Made by a program: the position numbers and the translations under genes
Notes under the pieces: model-generated
Told to the model about the DNA's origin: nothing
The model's database searches: none
Seen by the model: the letters and a program-made list of their open reading frames with translations, nothing else
Source of the DNA: UBA9619 sp964630665
Lineage (GTDB): Bacteria > Pseudomonadota > Gammaproteobacteria > Arenicellales > UBA868
Length of the DNA stretch: 13,031 nucleotides
NCBI GenBank assembly: GCA_964630665.1
Contig: CAZVVN010000083.1
Coordinates: forward strand, 1-13,031
Direction: 5' to 3'
In this document: piece by piece, positions 1 to 8,366 of the stretch
Position numbering within the stretch: position 1 is the first letter of the stretch
Layout of the letters: each line of letters starts with the position of its first letter

Positions 1-1
1 C

Positions 2-592
2 TGGGCGGATATCGGGGCCATCGGCTGGCTCGTCGACGGTGCGGCAATTGTCAATCAAATCAGCCTCTGCCGAAATTCCTACGGCCCCTACGCACGGGCA
101 ATGGTCCGTATCTGCAAGGAAGAGAGTTTTCATCAACGCCAGGGTTACGGGATCATGCTGACCCTGGCCCAGGGTACGGGCGACCAGCAGGCCATGGCCC
201 AGGATGCATTGAACCGCTGGTGGTGGCCGACCCTGATGATGTTCGGTCCGCACGACAGCGAGTCTTCACACAGCGAGCAGTCCACAGCCTGGAAGATCAA
301 GCGGCAGAGTAACGATGAGCTTCGCCAGCGCTTTATCGATATCACGGTGCCCCAGGCCGATCACCTCGGGCTCGCGATACCTGACCCTGATCTGAAGTGG
401 AATGAAGCAGAAGGCCATTATGAATCTGGTGAGATCGACTGGGATGAGTTCTGGACGGTGGTTAAGGGCGGGGGTCCGTGTCGTCGCCAGAGAATCAAGA
501 CCCGCGTCGATGCTCATGAGAAAGGAAAATGGGTGCGTGAAGCGGCTACGGCCTATGCGCGCAAACGGGCGAGCAGGCAAAGAGCCGCCTGA
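2..592 (+). CDS. paaA: PaaA, ring 1,2-phenylacetyl-CoA epoxidase catalytic subunit (5'-truncated)
   Basis: This is the C-terminal part (196 codons visible, reading frame starting at base 2) of the oxygenase alpha subunit of the PaaABCE multicomponent monooxygenase, which converts phenylacetyl-CoA to its 1,2-epoxide in the cytoplasm. The E. coli protein is about 309 residues, so roughly the first third lies upstream of the window. Visible hallmarks are the stretch WLVDGAAIVNQ, the SYGPYARAM block, and EESFHQRQGY at about bases 119-148. The last contains an E-x-x-H motif (E at 122, H at 131) of the kind that supplies carboxylate and histidine ligands to the di-iron centre. The first iron-binding helix pair is outside the window. 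The gene is followed after 36 nt by paaB and heads the paaABCDE order typical of proteobacteria. Identification is very secure from family similarity; the start cannot be seen. Confidence 0.97.
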   Translation, partial: WADIGAIGWLVDGAAIVNQISLCRNSYGPYARAMVRICKEESFHQRQGYGIMLTLAQGTGDQQAMAQDALNRWWWPTLMMFGPHDSESSHSEQSTAWKIKRQSNDELRQRFIDITVPQADHLGLAIPDPDLKWNEAEGHYESGEIDWDEFWTVVKGGGPCRRQRIKTRVDAHEKGKWVREAATAYARKRASRQRAA

Positions 593-628
593 TGTATTTG
601 CCTGGGCTGATACAGCGGAGACGATACG

Positions 629-922
629 ATGACCCAAGAATCTGATCAGTGGCCCCTGTGGGAGGTTTTCGTGCGCGGTAAACGCGGCCTGTCACACCAG
701 CACGCGGGCAGTCTTTACGCCGCCGATGCGCAGATGGCGTTGGAAAACGCCCGCGACCTTTACACCCGGCGCCAGGAAGGGATCAGTATCTGGGTCGTCC
801 CATCGAATTCGATCACAGCGTCTTCACCAGAAGAACAGGGTGCATTTTTCGAGCCTGCCGGTGACAAGGTGTATCGACACCCGACCTTTTACCCGATTCC
901 GGAGGGTGTTGAAAACCTTTGA
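629..922 (+). CDS. paaB: PaaB, phenylacetyl-CoA epoxidase small subunit
   Basis: This encodes a 97-residue protein, close to the usual length of about 95. PaaB has no known catalytic centre; in the characterised family it bridges PaaA-PaaC units into a larger assembly and is required for activity. Recognisable conserved blocks are WPLWEVFVRGKRGLSH near the N-terminus, the ALENARDLYTRRQEG helix, SIWVVPS, and the C-terminal KVYRHPTFYPIPEG. The ATG at 629 is preceded by GGAG at 617-620 with 8 nt spacing, which supports this start. The stop codon (920-922) overlaps the TTG start of paaC by 3 bases in a TTGA junction, implying translational coupling. Confidence 0.97.
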   Translation: MTQESDQWPLWEVFVRGKRGLSHQHAGSLYAADAQMALENARDLYTRRQEGISIWVVPSNSITASSPEEQGAFFEPAGDKVYRHPTFYPIPEGVENL

Positions 923-1689
923 GCCAGCAAATAGATACCGACACGGCCCGATTCGAGCTGTTCCTGCAGCTGGGAGATAACGCCCTGATCCTCGGTCACC
1001 GCCTATCCGAATGGTCAGGTGATGCCCCCGTTCTGGAGGAGGATGTGGCGCTGACCAATATTGCGCTTGACCTGATTGGCCAGGCCAGGTTCTGGCTGAC
1101 TGCAGCCGGCAAGACCGAAGGCCTCGGGCGCAGCGAGGATGATCTTGCATACCACCGCGATGCCCGTGACTGGCGCAATCTTCACTTGGTGGAGCTGACC
1201 AATGGCGATTTTGCCCGAACAGTGCTCAGGCAGTACTTCTTCGACAGCTATCACCTGTTGCTTCTGGAGGGCCTGGCGGCGGGCCAGGACAGCGAGTTCT
1301 CGGGAATCGCAGCCAAGGCAGTCAAGGAGGTTCGCTACCATCTTCGCCACAGTCGGGGCTGGGTCATTCGTCTGGGTGATGGTACCGAGGAAAGCCGTAC
1401 GCGCATGCAACAGGCACTGGAGGATTGCGCGCCATGTGTTCCTGAGCTTTTCGAGGCTGACACGTGTTACCTGGGTCTTGTCGCCCAGAAAATCGCGCCG
1501 GATATCCAGTTGTTGAAGTCCGAGTGGCAACGTCAGACGAAGCAGGTGCTCGATGAGGCAACGCTGGAAATGCCTGAGATTAGCCACGCGATGTCGGGTA
1601 GTCGGCAGGGATTGCACAGTGAGCAACTGGGTTATCTGCTGGCTGAGATGCAGTTTCTACAACGCGCTTACCCCGGTGTATCGTGGTGA
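919..1689 (+). CDS. paaC: PaaC, phenylacetyl-CoA epoxidase structural (beta) subunit
   Basis: This 256-residue protein is close in length to E. coli PaaC (about 248). PaaC is a ferritin-fold partner of PaaA that lost its own metal site and is structurally required for the PaaAC heterodimer that binds phenylacetyl-CoA. Visible blocks are LQLGDNALILGHRLSEW, ALDLIGQARFWL, the RNLHLVE stretch, AAKAVKEVRYHLRHSRGW in the middle, MQQALED, ELFEAD, and a C-terminal GLHSEQLGYLLAEMQFLQR block. The start appears to be TTG at 919, overlapping the paaB stop. A GGAGGG stretch at 901-906 is the only nearby Shine-Dalgarno and has a rather long spacer of about 12 nt. No in-frame ATG or GTG offers a better start, so TTG is inferred from family length and coupling. 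Confidence 0.96.
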   Translation: MSQQIDTDTARFELFLQLGDNALILGHRLSEWSGDAPVLEEDVALTNIALDLIGQARFWLTAAGKTEGLGRSEDDLAYHRDARDWRNLHLVELTNGDFARTVLRQYFFDSYHLLLLEGLAAGQDSEFSGIAAKAVKEVRYHLRHSRGWVIRLGDGTEESRTRMQQALEDCAPCVPELFEADTCYLGLVAQKIAPDIQLLKSEWQRQTKQVLDEATLEMPEISHAMSGSRQGLHSEQLGYLLAEMQFLQRAYPGVSW

Positions 1690-2195
1690 GTGCTGTGTCG
1701 TTGCCAGTGGTGACCCCGACCCGCGTTCTCGAGCTATTGGATTCGGTGACTGATCCGGAGATCCCTTCGCTCAGCATCCGAGATCTGGGTGTCGTCCGAT
1801 CGGTACAGGTGGATACCCTGGGCAAGGATACCCATGTGGTCGTGACGATCTCGCCAACCTATTCAGGCTGCCCTGCGACCCGGGTCATAGAAGCCGATAT
1901 TCGCAATGCCATCGAGCGGGCCGGCATTGGCAACGTGTCCGTCAAGCATCAACTGAATCCGCCGTGGACAACCGACTGGATCACGGAAAGCGGTAAGCAG
2001 CACCTCCGAGAGGCAGGTATTACGCCGCCAGCCTGCTGGGCATCGGACCCCGCCGCCGATGATGCTGAGGTTGAATGCCCGCACTGCGGATCGTCTAACA
2101 CCCGGGTTCTCGCCGGGTTCGGTTCGACGCCGTGCAAGGCCCTGTGGCATTGCACCGATTGCTTCGAACCGTTCGACTATTTCAAGCCGCATTAG
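1683..2195 (+). CDS. paaD: PaaD, DUF59/zinc-ribbon protein of the epoxidase operon
   Basis: A 170-residue protein (E. coli about 165) needed in vivo for an active PaaABCE system; it is usually interpreted as an Fe-S or metal-centre assembly factor because of its MIP18/DUF59 domain. That domain spans about residues 13-100 and includes VTDPEIPSLSIRDLG and the TYSGCPAT motif with Cys63. It is followed by the PaaD-specific WTTDWIT block. A C-terminal zinc-ribbon-like module has Cys132 and Cys135 (CPHC), Cys151, and Cys157 and Cys160 (CTDC), and ends in FEPFDYFK. The reading frame begins with two tandem GTG codons, at 1683 and 1686. The second would overlap the paaC stop as GTGA, the usual 4-nt coupling arrangement, and may be the true start. 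No clear Shine-Dalgarno is visible. Confidence 0.96.
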   Translation: MVSAVSLPVVTPTRVLELLDSVTDPEIPSLSIRDLGVVRSVQVDTLGKDTHVVVTISPTYSGCPATRVIEADIRNAIERAGIGNVSVKHQLNPPWTTDWITESGKQHLREAGITPPACWASDPAADDAEVECPHCGSSNTRVLAGFGSTPCKALWHCTDCFEPFDYFKPH

Positions 2196-2200
2196 CTGCA

Positions 2201-3280
2201 ATGCGCTTTCATCCGCTGACCGTCGCCCAGGTGCGCCCGGAGACCGACGATACCGTCTCGGTGTCTTTCCGAGTGCCCGATGACCTGCGGGATGAATTCC
2301 GGTTTACCCAGGGCCAGCATCTGACCCTGCGGCGCGAATTCAACGGTGAAGAAGTACGTCGTTCGTATTCAATTTGTACTTCCGTATATGACAACGATCT
2401 GCGCATTGCCGTCAAAGCGATCCCGCAAGGGGTGTTTTCAGGATTTGTACACCAGGCGCTCGCTACGGGTGACCAGATCGAGGTGGGCCTGCCGATCGGG
2501 CATTTCAATGTGCCGCTCGATCCCGGCAACCACAAACGGTACGCGGCCTTTGCTGCAGGCAGCGGGATCACACCGGTGATTTCCATCATCAAGACCACGC
2601 TGTCAGCGGAACCGTACAGTGCTTTTTCGCTGGTCTACGGAAATCGCGAGACACGAAGCATTGTTTTCAGGGAAGAACTGGAGAGCCTGAAGAACAGCTA
2701 CTTGGATCGATTGTCGATAACGCATGCGCTGTCGCGTGAAGACCGCAACATTCCACTGCTTGACGGCAGAATCGACCATGGTAAGGCCAGCCAGTTGCTC
2801 GACACGCTCCTGGTGCCTGAACACTTCGACGAATTTTTCCTGTGCGGCCCAAAGGGCATGATCGATGGTGTGCGTGATGCACTGATCGAAAAAGGTGTTG
2901 ACAGATCCCGGATTCACTTCGAATTGTTCACCGCGCCTGACCAGGCATTCGACCTGTCGGGCTCCCGGCGCACCGATCCGGTAACCCAATCCGGTAGCTA
3001 CAGCACGGTTGTCGTCTCCCTGGAAGGCAAGTCAACCACGCTGAGCATGGGCCCGGATGATGGATCAGTTCTGGAAGCGGTCAGGCGAGTCCGCCCGGAA
3101 GTACCTTACGCCTGCGAAGGCGGGGTCTGTGCGACGTGTCGGGCAAGAATCATTGAAGGACAGGTCGATATGCAGTTGAATTTTGCACTCGAGGAACAAG
3201 AAGTTGAGGCCGGCTATGTCCTGACCTGCCAGGCAGTCCCTGCCAGCGACCACATCGTGCTTGATTTCGACGCGCTGTGA
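2201..3280 (+). CDS. paaE: PaaE, FAD/[2Fe-2S] reductase of phenylacetyl-CoA epoxidase
   Basis: A 359-residue reductase (E. coli 356) that transfers electrons from NADPH through FAD and a plant-type ferredoxin centre to the PaaA di-iron site. Domain order is visible. An FAD-binding barrel carries R54-S-Y-S57. A pyridine nucleotide domain has GSGITP at 120-125 and CGP at 215-217. A C-terminal ferredoxin domain has cluster ligands C305-x4-C310-x2-C313-x29-C343. The frame is open back to 2132, but that extension overlaps paaD. ATG 2201 gives the family-typical N-terminus MRFHPLTVAQV and lies 5 nt after the paaD stop, so it is chosen. There is no strong Shine-Dalgarno, which suggests coupling to paaD. 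It is the last + strand gene of the operon and its stop lies 3 nt from the convergent paaX stop. Confidence 0.97.
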   Translation: MRFHPLTVAQVRPETDDTVSVSFRVPDDLRDEFRFTQGQHLTLRREFNGEEVRRSYSICTSVYDNDLRIAVKAIPQGVFSGFVHQALATGDQIEVGLPIGHFNVPLDPGNHKRYAAFAAGSGITPVISIIKTTLSAEPYSAFSLVYGNRETRSIVFREELESLKNSYLDRLSITHALSREDRNIPLLDGRIDHGKASQLLDTLLVPEHFDEFFLCGPKGMIDGVRDALIEKGVDRSRIHFELFTAPDQAFDLSGSRRTDPVTQSGSYSTVVVSLEGKSTTLSMGPDDGSVLEAVRRVRPEVPYACEGGVCATCRARIIEGQVDMQLNFALEEQEVEAGYVLTCQAVPASDHIVLDFDAL

Positions 3281-3290
3281 TCGCTAGCGC
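3272..3290. terminator. Weak hairpin spanning the convergent paaE/paaX stop codons
   Basis: GCGCT at 3272-3276 and AGCGC at 3286-3290 form a perfect 5-bp stem with a 9-nt loop exactly over the tail-to-tail junction. It is symmetric and could act on both strands, but no T-tract follows on either side and the stem is short. It is a candidate only; transcripts may instead run into the opposing gene. Confidence 0.2.
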
Positions 3291-4204
3291 TTGAACCGCT
3301 TCGAGTAGCTTCTTTCAGGCGGCCTGACAGGGCCGCCGGTCTTCTCACACAGCGCGACCGCCCATCGATCGGCCGCATCCCGTAGTGCCAGGTAGATAGT
3401 GGCGCAGCGCTCTCTGGCCTTTGTACCGGGCCAGTCAGAAGGTAGCAGGGGGTCTGGAACATCCGGATCGCGCAGCAGGATGCGACGGTATTCATGGATC
3501 AGCAGGGTGCGTCCGACAAACGCTGCCTCGCCGTCGATGCTCTTGCGCGGCCGCCGCACCGAATCCCAAAGATCCGAGAAACGCTGGTTGAAAAGATCGT
3601 ACTCCCGTGCGATGAGGTCCAGATCGAAGCAACGTGAAAGCAGGACCTGAGGCGATTCACTGTCGCCGACGGACCGGCCACGGATGATTTTGACCTTGTC
3701 GGTGAGGTTCCGGTCAGCGAGCATGATGCTCACGGGCGAAAGGTCTGCTGTCGGATGGATCAGTACATCCGCGCTGAGAGTGCCGAATCCCTGCCACTTG
3801 AGCTCTTTCTTGATTGCGTCGCGAGCCGTCCGGTCGATAGATTTGCGGGGAATCACGACCACTCGCCATTCACCATCCCAGTCCCGGTTACCGCCACCGT
3901 AGATGCGGTGCTCGGCATTGGCGAACTGTCGGTGACCAGTTGCCGTGAGTTGATAGTAGCTGCGGCGGCCGGATGAGGTCCCGGCCAGCCATTTTTCCCG
4001 GGCCAGCCGGTAAACAGAGGTTCGAACCAGGCTTTCACTGACGCCCAGTGGACGGGCCAGTTGGATCAGGCTGCCCAGCCAGGCACTGCCGCCGCGCGGC
4101 TCAAGAGTATCGCCGAAAATCGTAATCAGCAGCGACTTGGCGCGTATTGGTCGGCGGGCACGAAAATCACCCAGCAGCTGTTGAACAGCGGAGTCGAGCC
4201 TCAT
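3284..4204 (-). CDS. paaX: PaaX, phenylacetic acid degradation operon repressor
   Basis: A PaaX-family transcriptional repressor of about 306 residues (E. coli 316). In E. coli, PaaX represses the paa promoters and is released by phenylacetyl-CoA. The N-terminal winged-helix part (about residues 14-97) shows SLLITIFGD, the RGG-x-AWLGSL block, SLVRTSVYRL (recognition helix region) and GRRSYYQLT. The central part has the family WDGEWRVVVIP and ELKWQGFGTLS blocks, and the C-terminal part has LLIHEYRRILLRDPDVPDPLLP. ATG 4204 is preferred because it gives a family-like N-terminus and begins 13 nt after the paaK stop. A TTG at 4231 with AGAGGG just upstream could add nine residues and overlap paaK. 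A CCGGCGCCGG palindrome occupies the place where the ATG start would need a Shine-Dalgarno. As last gene of the SDR-paaIJKX operon it would rise with its own targets, giving negative feedback. Confidence 0.95.
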   Translation of the reverse strand: MRLDSAVQQLLGDFRARRPIRAKSLLITIFGDTLEPRGGSAWLGSLIQLARPLGVSESLVRTSVYRLAREKWLAGTSSGRRSYYQLTATGHRQFANAEHRIYGGGNRDWDGEWRVVVIPRKSIDRTARDAIKKELKWQGFGTLSADVLIHPTADLSPVSIMLADRNLTDKVKIIRGRSVGDSESPQVLLSRCFDLDLIAREYDLFNQRFSDLWDSVRRPRKSIDGEAAFVGRTLLIHEYRRILLRDPDVPDPLLPSDWPGTKARERCATIYLALRDAADRWAVALCEKTGGPVRPPERSYSKRFKR

Positions 4205-4217
4205 GCCGGCGCCGGAA

Positions 4218-5519
4218 TCAACGGCGGTCAACCACCCTCTGGGCCTTGCCCTGGGAGCGGGCTACTCCGCCCTCTTCGTGGACGATGACTTCGGCCGAGA
4301 CCCCGATGTAGGTCTTGATGCTGTGGGTGAGTGCCGCACTAACATCTTCAGACCTACTGTCAGAACCGGCGCCCGGTTCGAGTTCGACATGGACTGTCAG
4401 GGCGTCGAGATTACCGGTCCGGGTCAACTCGATCTGGTAATGCGGGCTCAGGGTCTCCTGCCCCAGAACCTGTTCTTCGATCTGTGAGGGGAATACGTTG
4501 ACACCGCGAACGATCATCATATCGTCGCTGCGTCCGGTCACCCTAGCCATACGTCGCATGGTCCGGGCTGTGCCAGGCAGCAGCCGGGTCAGATCCCGGG
4601 TGCGGTAGCGGATGACAGGTGAGGTTTCCTTGGTCAGGGAAGTCAGGACGAGTTCACCCGCCTCTCCATCTGGCAAGACCGCGCCGGTCTCGGGATCGAT
4701 GATCTCCGGATAGAAGTGATCTTCCCAGAGTGTCAGTCCGTCCTTTGTTTCGATGCACTCCTGGGCAACACCGGGCCCCATGACCTCCGACAGACCGTAG
4801 ATGTCGACCGCATCCAGATCGAAGCGTGACTCCAGGCTCTGGCGCATAGATTCGGTCCATGGCTCCGCCCCGAAGATGCCGACCTTCAGAGAAGACTGGC
4901 GCGGATCTAGCCCTGCGTTTTCGAAAGCATCGGCAATGTTCAGACAGTAGGAAGGTGTGACCATGATGATCGCGGGTTCGAAATCGTTGATCAGCTGGAC
5001 CTGCTTTTCGGTCTGCCCGCCCGACATGGGGATGACTGCAGCGCCCAGTTTTTCAGCACCAAAATGGGCCCCCAGGCCACCCGTGAACAGGCCATAACCG
5101 TAACTGACATGGATAACGTCGTCTTCTCGTCCGCCGGCTGCCCGAATCGAGCGGGCCATCACTGTCGACCAGACATCGATGTCGTTCCGGGTATAGCCCA
5201 CCACCGTCGGGTTACCCGTGGTACCGCTGGAGGCGTGAATCCGGATCACCTCGGACATCGGTGTGGCGAAGGCACCGAAGGGATAGTAGCGGCGCAGGTC
5301 GGCCTTATCGGTAAGCGGAAACCGGGTCAGATCGTCAAGGCAGGTCAGATCCTCTGGCCGCACGCCGGCTGATTCGAATTTCTCCCGGTAGAGCGGTGAA
5401 TTGGTGTGCGCGTGATTGAGCGACCATTGAAGCCGCGATAGCTGCAGCGAGCGCAGTTCGTCAACGCTGGCCGTTTCAATGGGCTCCAGTTCATTTTTCA
5501 GGACCTTCTTGACGCTCAT
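4218..5519 (-). CDS. paaK: PaaK, phenylacetate-CoA ligase (AMP-forming)
   Basis: A 433-residue adenylate-forming enzyme (E. coli 437) catalysing phenylacetate + ATP + CoA to phenylacetyl-CoA, the entry step and the source of the PaaX inducer. Motifs visible: the phosphate-binding SSGTTGNPTVVGYT with SSGTTG at 97-102, VSYGYGLFTGGLGAHFGAE, IYGLSEVMGPGVAQE, YRTRDLTRLLPGTARTM, GRSDDMMIVRGVNVFPSQIEE, and the C-terminal catalytic lysine region with Lys425 in SQGKAQRV. Length and all core blocks are intact. It starts at ATG 5519 with no strong Shine-Dalgarno, 49 nt after the paaJ stop, and runs to 13 nt before the likely paaX ATG. Confidence 0.97.
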   Translation of the reverse strand: MSVKKVLKNELEPIETASVDELRSLQLSRLQWSLNHAHTNSPLYREKFESAGVRPEDLTCLDDLTRFPLTDKADLRRYYPFGAFATPMSEVIRIHASSGTTGNPTVVGYTRNDIDVWSTVMARSIRAAGGREDDVIHVSYGYGLFTGGLGAHFGAEKLGAAVIPMSGGQTEKQVQLINDFEPAIIMVTPSYCLNIADAFENAGLDPRQSSLKVGIFGAEPWTESMRQSLESRFDLDAVDIYGLSEVMGPGVAQECIETKDGLTLWEDHFYPEIIDPETGAVLPDGEAGELVLTSLTKETSPVIRYRTRDLTRLLPGTARTMRRMARVTGRSDDMMIVRGVNVFPSQIEEQVLGQETLSPHYQIELTRTGNLDALTVHVELEPGAGSDSRSEDVSAALTHSIKTYIGVSAEVIVHEEGGVARSQGKAQRVVDRR

Positions 5520-5568
5520 GTCATTCGTTTCGGTTAAAGGCTAAACAGGGTGGTGTTGGCAGGTGGGC

Positions 5569-6774
<1,206 letters not shown>

Positions 6775-6779
6775 GCTGT

Positions 6780-7226
6780 TTATTCTTCGCTTGAGCCTAG
6801 AAGGGTTTCGTCGAGGGCCCTGGATTTTCCGCGGAAAAGAGCCACACAGCTTCCGTCGGCAAGATTCACCCTGACATCGTAGACCCCGTTGCGTCCGCCC
6901 AGGAACTGCTCGGCCGCCGTCGCGGTGAGTTTTTCTCCAGCCCTGACCGCAACCAGGAACTCGACCTGACAACTCACTGCCACACTGACCCGATTGCGTG
7001 TGTTGCAGGCATGGGCGAAGGCAGTGTCGGCGAGGGTGAAGATCATGCCGCCGTGGCAGGTGCCATGACCGTTGACCATGTCGTCACGGACAAGCATGGA
7101 AAGTTGTGCGTAGCCCGGGCTTGCGTCGTCAACGACCATGCCGAGCATCCGGGAGCAGTGGTCGCCGCGATGCATCTGTTCACTGCAGGCTGTGGCAATT
7201 GACAGACTGTTCTGGGTATCGTTCAA
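6780..7226 (-). CDS. paaI: PaaI, hydroxyphenylacetyl-CoA thioesterase (hotdog fold)
   Basis: A thioesterase of 148 residues (E. coli 140) that hydrolyses ring-hydroxylated phenylacetyl-CoA and related dead-end thioesters, freeing CoA. The hotdog active-site region is clear: NGHGTCHGG at 52-60, followed by FTLADTAFAHACN, with Asp67 in the position of the catalytic aspartate. The C-terminal GVYDVRVNLADGSCVALFRGKS is also family-typical. The only start giving a family-like N-terminus is TTG at 7226, and no good Shine-Dalgarno precedes it. The ATG at 7175 (residue 18) is possible but would remove the first conserved helix. It lies 5 nt from paaJ and 147 nt after the upstream SDR gene, so it may have its own promoter or be read through from the SDR. 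Confidence 0.93.
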   Translation of the reverse strand: MNDTQNSLSIATACSEQMHRGDHCSRMLGMVVDDASPGYAQLSMLVRDDMVNGHGTCHGGMIFTLADTAFAHACNTRNRVSVAVSCQVEFLVAVRAGEKLTATAAEQFLGGRNGVYDVRVNLADGSCVALFRGKSRALDETLLGSSEE

Positions 7227-7373
7227 GAGGAGTTTTCCAAAGCTTAGGCGCAGTCCAGCAGAGTCCAGGTTGCTGAAGAATTGTAAAAAGATCGTATCAC
7301 ATCGAGGCTGTGCCGGTTTTTGCGACGACTTCAGCGGTGGTGGTCAATCCTTGACTAAAGTCGAGCGCGGGGA

Positions 7374-8168
7374 TCAGGGTGAAGAAGGCGCGGCGCGGAT
7401 CATGTCCGGGCTTTCGGGCAGCAGCGCGCCACCGTCGACAATTATGGTCTGACCGGTCACGTAACGGGCCTCATCACTGGCAAGGTAAACCATGGCCCAG
7501 GCAATATCATCGGGTTCGCCCAGGGCGCCGAGCGGGATGAACTGCTCGATCCGGCGCCGTTGGTCCGGGTCGGCGAGGAAACCGTCTGACTTCGCAACGT
7601 AGCCGGGTTCGACGGCGTTGACCGTAATGCCGTCACCGGCGAGCTCCAGTGCCGCGCCCCGGACGAAGGCATTGACGCCGCCTTTGGCCGCACCGTAATG
7701 TACCGCGCCCGGCATCGCAACCCTGGGCCCGGTCACCGAAGATGTGACCAGAAAGCGTCCTCTTCCCGATTGACGCAGCCAGGGCAGGGCCGCCTTGACC
7801 AGGCGAAAACACGCTTTGAGATTTATCGACAGCGTCATCTCCAGATCGCTTTCCTCCAGTGTCTCGAGCCGTGACCAGGGGCATCCGCCAGCGTTGTGCA
7901 CGACAATGTCCAGCCCGCCGAGTTGATCCGCGGCGGCCTCGACGGCCCTTGCTGCCCCGTCCGGTCCTTCCAGGTCGAGCGGCAAAGCTATCGCCGAAAG
8001 ACCCTGTTGCTGAACGCTATCGACGACCACCTGAGCAGCGCTCAGGGTACGATTGGCTGCTGCGACCTGTGCGCCGCACTCGGCGAATCGCCGAACAATG
8101 GCCGGACCGATGGCGCGCCCCACCCCGGTCACCAGTGCTCTTCGGCCAGCGAGTCTGTCCTTGGACAT
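7374..8168 (-). CDS. UcpA-like short-chain dehydrogenase/reductase
   Basis: A classical SDR of 264 residues, predicted to be a soluble NAD(P)-dependent oxidoreductase of unknown substrate. The Rossmann motif is TGVGRAIG at 14-21, with Ala where most classical SDRs have the first Gly of GIG. Other elements are HNAG at 91-94 in place of NNAG, SSVTG with the likely catalytic Ser144, the Y158-x3-K162 catalytic pair (YGAAK), and VNAVEPGYV. The ending YVTGQTIIVDGGALLPES resembles the E. coli UcpA tail. The start is ATG 8168, with GGAGG (complement of 8175-8179) at 6 nt spacing. The gene is first in the minus-strand operon leading to paaIJKX, but its link to phenylacetate catabolism is positional only; it could act on a precursor or a pathway-unrelated carbonyl. 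Confidence 0.9.
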   Translation of the reverse strand: MSKDRLAGRRALVTGVGRAIGPAIVRRFAECGAQVAAANRTLSAAQVVVDSVQQQGLSAIALPLDLEGPDGAARAVEAAADQLGGLDIVVHNAGGCPWSRLETLEESDLEMTLSINLKACFRLVKAALPWLRQSGRGRFLVTSSVTGPRVAMPGAVHYGAAKGGVNAFVRGAALELAGDGITVNAVEPGYVAKSDGFLADPDQRRRIEQFIPLGALGEPDDIAWAMVYLASDEARYVTGQTIIVDGGALLPESPDMIRAAPSSP

Positions 8169-8239
8169 TACAAACCTCCGTTTGATCTGTATGCCAGTCT
8201 AAAACCCCGGTGTCGTGACGTCCTTCCCCGGGTTACCCG

Positions 8240-8259
8240 TGTGGAATGCATTTTCCACA
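8240..8259. promoter_or_regulatory. Operator-like inverted repeat in the divergent intergenic region
   Basis: TGTGGAA at 8240-8246 and TTCCACA at 8253-8259 form a perfect 7-bp inverted repeat around a 6-nt centre. The repeat overlaps the candidate -10 element for the SDR gene, the place where a dimeric repressor would block transcription. No RNA-terminator T-tract follows. The binding protein is unknown; no regulator other than PaaX is encoded in the window. Confidence 0.4.
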
Positions 8260-8285
8260 GTAATGGCAAAAAGAAGAGTTGTCGA
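8257..8285 (-). promoter_or_regulatory. Candidate sigma-70-type promoter for the SDR (and possibly paaIJKX)
   Basis: On the minus strand, TCGACA (complement of 8280-8285, 5/6 match to TTGACA) is separated by 17 nt from TACTGT (complement of 8257-8262, a weak 3/6 match to TATAAT). It lies about 90 nt upstream of the SDR ATG. The -35 sits within a small TTGT-TCG-ACAA palindrome at 8279-8289. The spacing is ideal but the -10 is poor. Confidence 0.35.
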
Positions 8286-8337
8286 ACAATGCGTTAAAAG
8301 CAAGGAAAATGCGGGGGAGCACGCCAGTCGGCATCGA

Positions 8338-8366
8338 TTCGACTCCGCCGCGAGCCAAGATACAGT
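8338..8366 (+). promoter_or_regulatory. Candidate promoter for the aminotransferase gene
   Basis: TTCGAC at 8338-8343 is followed after exactly 17 nt by TACAGT at 8361-8366 (4/6 match to TATAAT), 60 nt before the start codon. An overlapping TAGTAT at 8366-8371 is an alternative -10. The -35 is far from consensus, so an activator would probably be needed if this is real. Confidence 0.25.

Noticed and set aside
1015..1626. 203-codon open frame on the minus strand inside paaC
   Set aside because: It lies wholly antisense to a well-supported paaC, has no family resemblance that I recognise and no ribosome binding site; it is a codon-usage shadow.
2132..2200. N-terminal extension of PaaE by 23 codons
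   Set aside because: It overlaps the zinc-ribbon end of paaD; ATG 2201 gives the conserved PaaE N-terminus.
6775..6972. N-terminal extension of the thiolase frame by 66 codons
   Set aside because: The extension is Arg/Gly-rich, unlike any thiolase, and overlaps the conserved 3' part of paaI in another frame; ATG 6774 gives the standard 401-residue protein.
7227..7373. Possible promoter or PaaX site upstream of paaI
   Set aside because: A TACAAT is present on the minus strand (complement of 7280-7285), but no acceptable -35 lies at 16-18 nt and no PaaX-like TGATTC/GAATCA pair is visible; I see no other supported feature in this gap.
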